NCBI GenBank assembly: GCA_900088475.1
Contig: FLMG01000516.1
Location: 1 to 51,675, forward strand
Length of the DNA: 51,675 nucleotides
Reading direction: 5' to 3'
DNA from: Hyphochytrium catenoides
Taxonomy: Eukaryota > Sar > Hyphochytriomycetes > Hyphochytriales > Hyphochytriaceae
Shown here: piece after piece, positions 36,033 to 46,600 of the stretch
Layout of the letters: each line of letters begins with the position of its first letter
Numbering within the stretch: the stretch's first letter is position 1
The notes under the pieces: generated by a model
The model's input: the letters and a program-made list of their open reading frames with translations, nothing else
What the model was told of the DNA's origin: nothing
Databases searched by the model: none
Translations under genes and position numbers: made by a program

Positions 36033-37142
36033 CTTGTGTGTGTGATGTCTGCTGATTGAGAGTCTCCAATGCGTCTCTGGCTCAGGTGCTTGCCCTGACT
36101 TAATGTGCAGACGCTCTGGCGCTGGTTGTGATGCGACGCTGGGTGGTTGAAGCTCTGCAGTGGAGGTTTGCTTGTGTCTCCGTGAGAGGAGGCTGGATCG
36201 TGTTGATCAGTTTCCTCATCCTCTTGACCTTCATCAAAGCGAGATGAAGACAGAGACAGGTGGAGGAGAGGCTAAAGGGAAGACAACCCAGAAGTGTGTA
36301 GAGAGACAGAGAAGCAAAGAAGTAGAGAGAAGAGAGAGAGAGAGAGATTATAAAGGAGATAGTGCGAGAACGAGAGAGAGAGAGAAAAACAGAGAGAGAG
36401 TGAGACAGAGAGACAAATGAGACAGAATGTGAGTGAGTGTAAGAGAGAAGAGAGGGAGAGAGAGAGAGAGAGAGAGAGAAGAGAGAGTGAGAGAGAGAGA
36501 GTGAGAGGGAAAGAGAGAGAGAGAGAGAGAAGTTCAAGCTTGAACATCATCAACTACCTTAGAAATGCGCCGACCAGCTGCCTAATCCCACACTCTTTGT
36601 GACTTCCTAACCCATAGAAACTCCGCACTTCAGGCTCCACCCTTGCCTCTGTCGTTTCTTGTCCTTTTTCTGAGAGTCGTTCCTACTGATATGATGTTGG
36701 ATGTTGGCAGGGTGTTATGACGGGCCTACTATTACACTCTTCAGCCCCGGAAAGCCTGAGTAGTAGCTTTTCTTACTCTCAATGCCCACATGTCACGACT
36801 GCCACCTACACCAACCTTGAAGACACATACCACGTGATAACGACTACTGCGATTACCACAATACCATTTGCAGGGTCGCTAACGGCTATCCTTTATTTCG
36901 AAGAGGAAGGTCTGTATTTAGAAGTCCCTTTCATATATTCGTGATCTGGTGGGGTACAAGAAGGATCAGGTTGGAAGCTTCATTAGCGTCAGAGCTCAGT
37001 ACATTTCCTAATCTGGGAGAGCTCTTCCAGCAGATTCACCTTCTTGCCAGTTCGTTTAGATCTTGACTTGGGGTTAGGGAGATAACGTTGATACAGTAGA
37101 AAGACTTAAAAAAACGCAGGTAGTAAGCCAGGTTAGGAAACC
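36033..37142. promoter_or_regulatory. Divergent intergenic region with GA tract
   Basis: About 1.1 kb between the divergent carrier and calmodulin-like genes. It presumably contains both promoters. A long GA-rich tract occupies about 36320-36531; the remaining sequence shows no gene or RNA. The frame at 36717-36944 has no recognisable features. Confidence 0.45.
36320..36531. repeat. GA-rich microsatellite
   Basis: Imperfect (GA)n with interspersed GTGA, GACA and GGGA, with pure runs near 36448-36478 and 36509-36530. The Leu/Ser-rich minus-strand frames over it (36100-36553) are repeat translations. Confidence 0.85.
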
Positions 37143-37695
37143 ATGGCTGTCAATCAAGAGATCTATCAGCAAGCATTTAGCTTCTTCGATCGTAATCATG
37201 ACGGCAAGATCACCTCTCAAGACCTCGCCCTCGTTCTGAAGAAACTTGGCCATACCCCTACTCAGCCTGAGGTAGAAACGCTATTGCAGGAGCTAAACTC
37301 AACTTCGGGCCTTACGTTCCAGGACTTTATGTCCATTGTCTCTCCGCTGGAAACGCAAGAAAACTCTATACGTCAGTCTTTTCAGGTCTTGGATCGCGAT
37401 AACAACGGGTTTATAACCGCCAGCGACCTTAAGTCTGCCCTCCGGCAACTCGACGAGGAACTGTCTCCAGAGGACATTGAGCACATGGTGAAGGAGGCGG
37501 ACTCAGATAAAGATGGCCAGGTACCCTGCTTCTCCTCCTTGTGACTTTTTTGCTCAGCTCTTTGTATTGACCGGGTCCTGTGTTCTGATGTCCCTCAATA
37601 TAATTTAGATTAGCTACGAAGACTTCAAAAGGATTATAACGGCCCCGATTCCGTCCGAGGGGCTTCTTGCAAAGAGCTCTTTCAGGGGTCTCTAG
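37143..37695 (+). CDS. Calmodulin-like EF-hand protein
   Basis: Two exons (37143-37520, 37609-37695) join to 154 aa, near the 149 of calmodulin. Four EF-hand positions can be aligned. EF1 loop is DRNHDGKITSQD, EF3 is DRDNNGFITASD and EF4, split by the intron, is DSDKDGQISYED. All three keep Ca-ligand positions 1, 3, 5, 7 and 9 but have Asp instead of the usual Glu at position 12, which lowers Ca affinity or favours Mg in studied EF-hands. The second hand (about NSTSGLTFQDF) is shortened and lacks ligands. It is likely a Ca sensor resembling calmodulin or a myosin-type light chain, not calmodulin itself. A short C-terminal tail (about 20 residues) follows EF4. Tail-to-tail with PRP19 (238 bp). 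Confidence 0.9.
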
Positions 37696-37933
37696 AGTAC
37701 ACTCAATCATATCCAATACCTCTCTGCGATGAAGCTCTGCGCACTCCCGTCCTACTCAGCTCCAGTGGCCACAGAACCCAGCTCGCCGTAGCAGGGATGG
37801 AGCCTCCCTCATATATCTATCGCATAGTAACCATACCAAACAACCCACAATCCCCACGGGTCGTCGGCAAGCAAGAATATGTATTGCTTAAAACACCAAA
37901 TGTTAGTGCAGAGGAGAGTTATCTAATACAGCT

Positions 37934-40512
37934 TCAGCCCCAAATTCGGAGTGACCGGTCCATAGATGTGGAAGCTAAGTAACTGGAGGCTTGTCCTCCG
38001 AACTTGACAGCTGTAACGGCACCCCTGTGGCCCTCTAATGACTTAAGCTCATCCCATTTCTTGGTCTCGAAAATCCTGCAGCCCAACATTGGGTTAGCGA
38101 CCTCTACATGCCTCTCTTAGTGAACGTCGTGCGACCTCACCTTATTACATTGCCAGCACCCAAGGCGAGGAATCCTCCGCTGTAGTCAAACGCTACGGCC
38201 TTACAGCTCTGCTCTGTTTCAATAGTGTGGAAGTTCTTGAGCTTGCGAAGATCCCAGAGCCTGACGCCGTCGGTAGCAGCCGATGCCATGTAGTACCTAA
38301 GGAATTGCCAAGGTCATGAGCTATATTACTGAGGCGGAACCTGTCGCCCTTGGACTTACCCATTTTCTGAGAATGAGAGGCTGTGCACTGCGCCTCTGTG
38401 TCCTTCAAAGGTTGCTACGTTCTGCTGTGTGGTGACATCCCAAATGCGCACCACGGAGTCCTCCGTTCCTGTACCCATGACCTGGCCATCAGGGTGGAAC
38501 TTGACGCACTCCAGACCTACAGATTGACAGGGAGTAATAGGTTAGACCTCTAGCTAACTGTTCTTCATCTTGGTGGAGTCGTCGGCAGAAGCTCCTCTTA
38601 CCCTTTCCTGACGCTTCTCTAACCACTGTGAGGCATTTCCCGCTGGGAATATCAAAGAACGCCCAGCTGCCATCTCTAGAAGAGGAAGCAACATACTCCG
38701 CTGTTGCATGGACGGCGATCCCAGTAACCTGGCAAGGCGGTCTTCAGTGATCTCTCCTAAGCCGACGAGTTGTACAGGTTATCATCCCCCTCTTACCTCT
38801 GCCGAGTGGTCATCAAAGGTGATGCCTGCGGAATAACCGTCGGACCCATTAGGGGTCCAGACCTTCACCGTCTTGTCCGAAGAAGCGGTGAACGCCATGT
38901 CCGCCGTAGGATGGAAAAGTGCCTCATTCACGCGCTTTGAATGGCCAGAGAGAGTGAACTCAACTTGCTGCTCTCCTTTGTTAAATATCTTGGCATCCTT
39001 GTCCACCCCGCCAGTCAGAACCTTCCGGATCAAGAGGAGTTGGTTAGTTTATACCGTTGCCAAGAGAAAGGATGCAAAGAATCAGCCCAAGAACGGTGGA
39101 CGGAGAGAGGGAGCCACAATAAGAGACAGTGTGGGATCTATATACAGAGAGAGAGAGAGGAAGCGGTAGACTTAGGGAGAGAGAGAGAGTGGAAAACGAT
39201 TGAGAGAGCAGACAGAGAGACAGAAAGCCACATAAAGAAAGTGTGTGGGATCTATATACAGAGAGAGAGGAAGAGGTAGACTTAGGGAGAGAGAGAGAGA
39301 GAATTTTTGTTTATGCGAGATAGATAGATATAGAAAAAAAGAGGAGCGGAGGTTGAGGTACAAAGGGACAGTGAGGTACAGAGGGAGAAAGGGAGTTAAG
39401 AAGTGAGGATGAGGGAAGGAGAGAAGTGAGGTAGAGAGAATGCTGGAGTCAGAGACGATCCGAGAGAGACTTGATGTTAATGGGAAGAGGTCGCAGTGGA
39501 GAGACGGCCATCCAAGAGAGAGAGAGAAGGCTACCTTATTATCATCCTTGGGATCAATATCCACTGATAAGATCCCTGGCTTATCAGACTTATGGATGGT
39601 GTGTGAGGACGTCTCCGCCCAACCGCGGATGTCATCTGCAGAGGAAAGGCCCGCAGGAAGGGTGCGGCGTTTTCGTCCAGACGAAAGTTGCTTATTCTTG
39701 GCTGTAATCTGCGATAGAGGTATGTGGCGAAGCAGGAAACGAGCTCAGCATCAGTTCCCTAAGAACTCCTCAACCCCGCGAGCTGTAGGATCAGCAACAG
39801 CACCTTCTGAATGACATCGGAAGTGATGCCAGGCCGGTCAGCTCCGGTGTCCATCGCCTCGCTGCCATTAGCAGCGGTGGCGCCTTTAGCCAAGTGTGAT
39901 TGTGCGGCCACCAGTTGCGAGCGAGCAGCATCTCTCTCCTAATAAGCCAGCAGTCGTGAGAAGCTAGATTGAAGAAGCAAAAGCATCTTCATCCCGAACC
40001 TTGATTAGCCGAGCAATGACACGGCAAGCAGCGTCATACTGGTAGAGTGCTTGGCTGAGCTCCTGTCTGGTGCTGTCTAAGTGCTGCTTCAGAGTATATG
40101 TTTCTAGCATCAAGTCGTCCCACTACGAACAAGGCAGAAGAGTTTGGGGCGGCCGCGGGTCACGTTGCGCCTTCCTGTGTAATATAGACCTGGCTTACCT
40201 CGTTTTGGAAGAGAGAGAGGAGACCTGGAATGCTAGTTGCCGAGACTGGCCGAGGTCTGATAGGTTTGTTTGCCTTCAGAGGGAGAAGGTCCTCTAACGT
40301 CATTGCTTCGCCAGTGATGGGATCTTTCCCTTCCATGTCGATGTACTTCTCAATCAGCCGCCTTTCATAGAGGTGGCCGGTCTTCTTAGAGACCACTGGG
40401 TCCTCCGGAACCTCGCCTGACACTAAGCAAAGAAACCCGACGTGAATGCCTTTAGACATCTATGCTCTGCGGTGCCACTTAATCTACGAGTGAACTTACA
40501 GCCGCAAAACAT
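37934..40512 (-). CDS. PRP19: PRP19, U-box E3 ubiquitin ligase / spliceosomal NTC core
   Basis: Ten exons join to 491 aa (human 504): 40500-40512, 40199-40422, 40000-40122, 39804-39938, 39535-39708, 38797-39021, 38602-38728, 38360-38516, 38141-38296, 37934-38075. It begins [20 protein letters not shown], the conserved U-box start, with the 13-nt first coding exon spliced inside it. A coiled-coil tetramerisation segment follows ([20 protein letters not shown]), then a C-terminal WD40 propeller ([41 protein letters not shown]-stop). PRP19 stabilises and ubiquitylates spliceosomal components in the nucleus. The 513-nt intron between exons 5 and 6 is GA-rich and contains a roughly 60-bp direct duplication. 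Confidence 0.95.
39126..39302. repeat. Duplicated GA-rich segment inside a PRP19 intron
   Basis: Two near-identical direct copies begin at about 39130 and 39241. Each has GTGTGGGATCTATATACAGA, then a GA run, then GGTAGACTTAGGGAGAGA. The copies are about 110 bp apart. Both lie wholly inside the PRP19 intron 39022-39534, so they do not affect the protein. Confidence 0.85.
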
Positions 40513-43217
40513 CCTCAGAGTATTGAAGTAGACGACTAAATTCAGCGATATTCACAGCAGATCGGGGGGAAGCGGCAAGTCCTCCTGAGACCGATTTCAT
40601 GTTAGTCACCCATTGTCTGGCAGGTCGTGTTGCATATTAAGTTTTCTTACCTTCAAGGACGAAGGACAACAGCCAGCTATGATGATTGGCCGTAGAGGAC
40701 TATGTATTTTCACTAGCAAGGGGGAAGAAGATCTCGAGACCTAAGGTCCACCGTAGCTGCGTCTTCAGGAGCACGACACTGAATCCTTGGAAAGTCATTA
40801 ACAGAGGCATTTGCAGATCTTTGTGAAGCTTTCAGATGAGCTTCAGAGCCGTCCACCTCCCGAAGTAGTAATAATCACTCTTAGCCCAACCTGAATACCT
40901 GAGGGGCTGTAGTAATAGTTTGCTCTGAAGGACCATCCATTCTACCTCAAAAAGCTTCAACCATCAAAGGCTGCTGCCATTCAAAAACCAGCACTTTCAT
41001 TGACTCGGAGAGCGGCGAGCTCAGCCGCAAGCACTGACAACTTTCTGCTGCTTGCTTGTCGTACAATGCACCTCTAGAATGGACGCTTGATCGTCCTTAT
41101 CCGCGCTGGGAAGAGGAACAGATAGTATTAGCATTATAGAGTGAGCAAGAGACAGCCTTCTTGAAGCATAACCTGTATAGATGGCAGGACACGATCAGTA
41201 TAGTTCCTTGATGCTCTTGGTGACAGGAGTAGATGATGTCCTGTGCCCGTGTCTCCCTCCTTTTGGCAATCTCTGTCCTTGTTCCACTTGTCTTGGTTCC
41301 TGCCCGGGTATCCTCTCTTAAGTTGAGCGGTTTAGTCCCCTCGGTGTTCTCTGCCCGGGCACCTTACGCCTAGCGTCGACTGATGTCCCTTTGAGTATAC
41401 TGGGTGCATCGCTGGAAGAGAGAAGAAGTAACACCTTGATATTGCCACTTTCGTGGTGCCCTAAGAGCTATAACAACACTTGCGTTTATGTTTACGTGAC
41501 GCTTCAGTCCCTTAGGTAGAGTATCATATATTTCATGATGATTATCCCGGCCTTACATCCACAACTGATGCCTAAAGAAGCCTTTCCAGGAGTTTGTTCA
41601 ATTGTCGCGCCTATAAACCCGCTTTTCTTCGGGCCCGTGACAGGCTCTCAGTGACAACCAAGTTTCTATGATATGATGGACAGCCTGCCTTGCATGATGT
41701 AATACGCACGAGAGGACGGTGGCGGGCGTCGTGATAATGTTTGAGAAGGGCAGAGAGGTTACGGGCGAAGCCATGGACTGAGGGTATCTTGAGTTGCGGC
41801 TTTAGAAGGACATTGGCAAAGTTCTAGGCTTTAGTCCATTGCATTAGCTACCTGGTGCTGCGGGCACCCTATACGCAATGCGAGCACTTTCACGTCTTTT
41901 GGGCAGCAACACAATCCAGTCTTGCGGCGGCTTGGGGTCTGGGTCTCACTTTACCGTCCATGCGCTTAGGGCACTCAATCTATTGTCTTACAGGAAAGTT
42001 ATGCTTGTACCTCTTGCTGCCTACAATGGGGGTTGAGATTGTCCCTGCTTCGTTTTGCCAGAGGAAGTAAAGGTAGGAGTGTACGCTTTGCAGGGCAACA
42101 GAGCTTTGATTAGATTATAGCGGATTCGCTTCTGAGATCCAAGAAGGACCTGACTGGTGTTGAAGGATGGTCGCTAACGGAACGTCAATTGGTACTTCGT
42201 AAAGATAGCAGAGGTTTCAGGAAAGCACCATTCTCGTTATAGCTTCGTGAAATCTTTTGTTGGCTCTACTGCTAAGTAAGGTCAGCGTCTCTTTGGAGCT
42301 TTGGCATGATATAGCGCTGACTGAATGGTGCAAATGAAGGCCTTACGTCACTATGAATATCACTTATATGGAAGATCACAGTTTTCTTTATGGCGATGGT
42401 CAATCCAGGGTACGCTTATCTCTCAAGGCTCTCATCGCGTCAATAGCCCTTCTTTCGCGATCTGCGGTACTAGGAGGGCCGCGGCACTGGAGAGGGCCAC
42501 GAATTCGTCTGGAAAAAGAGATCACAAGCACATTGGAAAGTGATATTCCGACAGCAACAAAACTTCGTGAGTCGTTTGAGTCGTCTCTTCTGGGTCTTCC
42601 CTTCTAGTGCTGATGATGATCATTGGGTGCCGGCACGTGCCTGAGGTCGTGTTGCTGAGCTTTTTGGACGAGCGTCCAAGGCAGACAGGTGCGATCGATT
42701 GAAAGAGTAGAAGGTCTCCTTCTTTGGGTCCCACTCATTCAGCTGTCTGAGGAGTGTCGTCTGAGTGAGAGTGAGGATGATGGTAGAACTAGTTCTATGG
42801 CTGATGATGAGGCGGCGGCTGTGCAGTTACTCGCACAGCTTCGTTAATCCGGTCCCGGAGGAGGTCTGAGATGGGCGGTCGAAGAAGAGTTGAAGCTGAT
42901 TTCAAGGTGGAAGGGGAGAGGGAGAGAAGGATCAGAACCGCTGTCCTCCCTCTGTCATAATCTTGCAAACCTTGAATCACTCATATCCTCAATCCAGGTT
43001 ATACCCCTACCAAATAGCGACAGGGACTTCGAGGAAAGCAGAACATAAGTTCCAAAGGATATTCCAAATATCCTTGGACTGTCCAAAAGGAAGGATCCTG
43101 TCTTCGTTTTGTGCCTTGATTTTGATGTATAGATCAGAGACCAGACAGAGAGAGAGACAGAGAGACAGAGAGAGAGAGACAGAGAGAGAAGCAGCGTGTG
43201 AGAGAGAGAGAGAGAAA

Positions 43218-43261
<44 letters not shown>

Positions 43262-43630
43262 GAAGCAGCGTTTGAAAGAGAGAGAGAGGAAAAGGAGAGA
43301 GATCGAGAGAGAGAGAGAGCGCTATCTGCTAAGGGAAACTACCAAGAGTGCAGTCATTAGCTTCCCACCTTCTTCCAAGAAAACGGAATCGTGTCTCCTC
43401 TTCTCTCCTTGTCAAGCGGAAGCAAGTCAAAGAGAAGCCTCGCTCACATTGTTGGCAAGGACGGGACGAAGATCTGACAGTGGATCACCGGAAGACAGCT
43501 CCAGTCCGTTAGCAAAGCTCTTCTAGAGCAGCAAGCAGCAGGGAGCTGGGCGCTCACGGTGCTATTCTCTACTCGGCGGCGCAAGTGAAGCTGATTGGCA
43601 AATCCGAGGTCTCTACCAAGAAAAGAAGAG
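40513..43630. other. Long divergent intergenic region between PRP19 and pyruvate carboxylase
   Basis: About 3.1 kb with no supportable gene. Frames at 41855-42070 and 42325-42607 (plus strand) have no recognisable domains or splice partners. The region should contain the two promoters. The last 500 bp carry a GA microsatellite (43139-43320) roughly 310 bp before the pyruvate carboxylase ATG. Confidence 0.45.
43139..43320. repeat. GA microsatellite with internal duplication upstream of pyruvate carboxylase
   Basis: (GA)n and GACAGA repeats. An internal unit, GACAGAGAGAGAAGCAGCG followed by TGTGAGAG or TTTGAAAG and AAAAGGAGAG, is present twice, from about 43179 and 43252. The plus-strand frame across it (42963-43526) is a repeat translation (Arg/Glu-rich), not a gene. 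Confidence 0.85.
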
Positions 43631-46600
43631 ATGCAGCAGCTAAACCTTGCCCGGCGTCCGCAGCTACTGCGGAGCAGCCTGCTCCGCCCAGCTGTTAACA
43701 GCTTGGGCTTGGGTCCCGTGCGTCTCAAGAGCACTGCCAAATATCCCTTCACGAAGCTTTTGGCAGCCAACAGAGGTGAGATTGCGGTCAGAATCATGAG
43801 AGCGGCATCCGAACTAGGCATCCGTACTACAGGCATTTTCAGCTATGAGGATCGCTTCACACAGGTGAGCCACGCAGGAGTTGCTCGGTGTGGAGTTCGC
43901 TAGCGACAAGGTCTTAACCATCTCTCTCCCTCTCTTCTCATCCCTCCATCTCTTAACCACCTCCTTCTCTCTCTTCTCATTGGACTCCTCAATCTCATTC
44001 CTCTAGCATCGCTACAAGGCGGATGAGTCCTATCTAGTAGGCAAAGGGAAGACCCCCGTTGGCGCGTATCTAGACATCGAGGGAATCATAGACGTTGCCG
44101 TCAGGAATGGAGTACAAGCGATTCACCCCGGCTACGGATTTCTCTCTGAAAAGAGAGAGTTTGCCCAAGCTTGCGCAGATAATGGAATCACCTTTGTTGG
44201 ACCTACGCCTGAAAACTTGAAGACCTTCGGAGACAAGACAGAGGCGAGAGAGCTGGCTATTCAGCTGGGCGTACCAGTGGTCCCAGGCACGGATGGGCCT
44301 GTCAGCACGTGGCAGGAGGCGAAAGCTTTTATCGACTCGGGAGTAGGTTATCCAGTCATTTGTAAGGCGGCACATGGCGGAGGAGGGCGCGGTATGAGGG
44401 TTGTCATGTCGGCAGATGAGTTGGAAGAGAACTTTACAAGGGCCAGCTCAGAGGTAGGAGCTTGGAAGTGCAGGACTATGCTTCTTCGACCAACCGACTG
44501 CCTGTGGCTCCTCCGCCTCCATTCCTAGTCTAGCGGACGCCACTATCAGCTTCATCTGCAAAGCATCCTACTTCTAGTGAGCTATGTCTCGTGTATTAAT
44601 TCTGCTACTTATCGCATCTCCGTGGGCCTATGTCGACAGGCGTTGAAAGCATTCGGAGACGGAACAATGTTCATCGAGCGCTACGTCACGAACCCACGAC
44701 ACATTGAGGTCCAAATGCTGGGCGATGGACAAGGCAACGTGGTCCATTTGTATGACCGAGACTGCTCTGTGCAGCGCCGGCATCAAAAGGTAAACCCAGC
44801 TTTTTGGCCTCCCCACGGCTTCCTGCTCCTTTTCCCTTCCCCTTCTCTTCATAATCTCAATCTCCGTTTCCTCTCTACCTTCCGGTCCTCAAAGCAAACT
44901 TTCCGACTTCCCACACCAGAGCTCTTTAGGTCCAGGGGCCTAGCTCTGTGTCCTGTGTCTCTGCCATCCAGCATAATCTATATTATGTTTTCCTCATGTC
45001 ATCGTCTTTACCCTTCTCGTTGCGACAGGTGCTTGAGACTGCCCCAGCTACTGGCCTTCCTCCGACGACACGAGAGGCGATGTTCTCGGATGCGATCAAG
45101 CTGATGGCAGCGACGAACTATAAGAATGCAGGCACTGTGGAGTTCCTTGTAGACGAGCAGGGCCGTCACTATTTCATTGAAGTCAACCCCCGTATCCAGG
45201 TCTCAATACCGCGGCTACCTCTTCTCATGGATCCCACTCTCTGATCTCCTTAACCTCATATATGTTTTCTGTCATTCTGCTTCCAACATAGCGCTTGGTT
45301 AAGTTGAGGAGGTCGGGCCGTTCGAGGTCTTCACTGTGCTTTCGACGAATTCGCCAATTGTCAGCAGCTTCTAACGTGTAGACCGCTTTGTTGCTTCGTC
45401 ATCTTTCCTCATTTACGCCCACCTCTGTGTCTCTGCTTTTTTTGATAGGTGGAGCACACAGTGACGGAAGAGGTTACTGGCGTCGACCTAGTCCAAAGCC
45501 AGATCCGTATTGCCAGCGGCGAGTCGCTGCAGGATCTTGGGCTCCGACAGCCGAACATTTTCGTCCACGGCCACGCGATGCAATGCAGAGTCACCACGGA
45601 GAATCCGACTCTTGACTTCCAGCCAGATAACGGGGTCATTGAAGTCTTCAGAGCTCCAGGAGGTAAGTGAACTGGGTCCGCGGCTTAGTTGATCGGTCCT
45701 ACAATCAATATGTCCCATTGTACGATCCGGGAAGCTAGTGATTGGAGAGATATCGTCGCTCAGTACTCGTTGCTTTGGGTTGACATCTTTCTCACGTTGG
45801 CGCAGAATTAACTTATTTGTAGGATGCCTATAGCTAATATCCCTAAATTTTGTGCCTCTCTTGCCTCTCCTTTGTCTTTGCACTCAATCAGGCATGGGCA
45901 TCCGCCTCGACGACGGTCCTGGCTTCACTGGCGCCTACATTACTCCTCATTATGACTCTCTTTTGGTCAAGGTCACCGCCCGTGCCTTGGACAGGACGGA
46001 TTGCGCTAACAAGCTCGCCCGCGCCCTTGCCGAGTTCCGCGTGCGCGGAGTCAGCACCAACAAGTCCTTCTTGCTGAACGTGCTTCGCAACGAAGACTTC
46101 TTGGCTGGGAACATTAACACAGGCTTCATTGCTCAACACCCTGAGTTGCTGCAGCCCTCTAAGAGCACCAATAGAGGCACGAAGCTGGTACGCTATCTGG
46201 GCAATGTAATTGTCAACGGACCAGACCCTGCGCTGGGTGCCACAGGCTCAGCCTGCTCTAAGGTCGAGCCCATTATTCCAGACTTTGGAGATGCCGCGAT
46301 CAACAACCACAAACGCGGCCGATCACTTCGGCAAATCTACAAGGAAGATGGACCTCAGGTTGGAGAAGTGACAAGGATAACTCATCCTTTACTCCCTCCT
46401 ATTCCCTATATGTCCATAAGTCTGCTAAGCAGAAATCTCTCTCCTTACGCTGACTTTCTCGCTTTCTTATGTGTCTGGTTGTCACTAACTCATTCCCCTC
46501 ATGCATATAGGCCTTTGCTCAGGCTGTGCGTAGATCAGAGGAGCTGCTGCTGACTGACACGACTTGGAGAGACGCCCATCAGTCGCTGCTGGCGACGCGA

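Noticed and set aside
36100-36553. Leu/Ser-rich minus-strand frames resembling membrane proteins
   Set aside because: They are translations of the GA microsatellite; the apparent hydrophobicity is an artefact of (CT)n codons.
42963-43526. 187-residue Arg/Glu-rich plus-strand frame
   Set aside because: It mostly translates a GA microsatellite.
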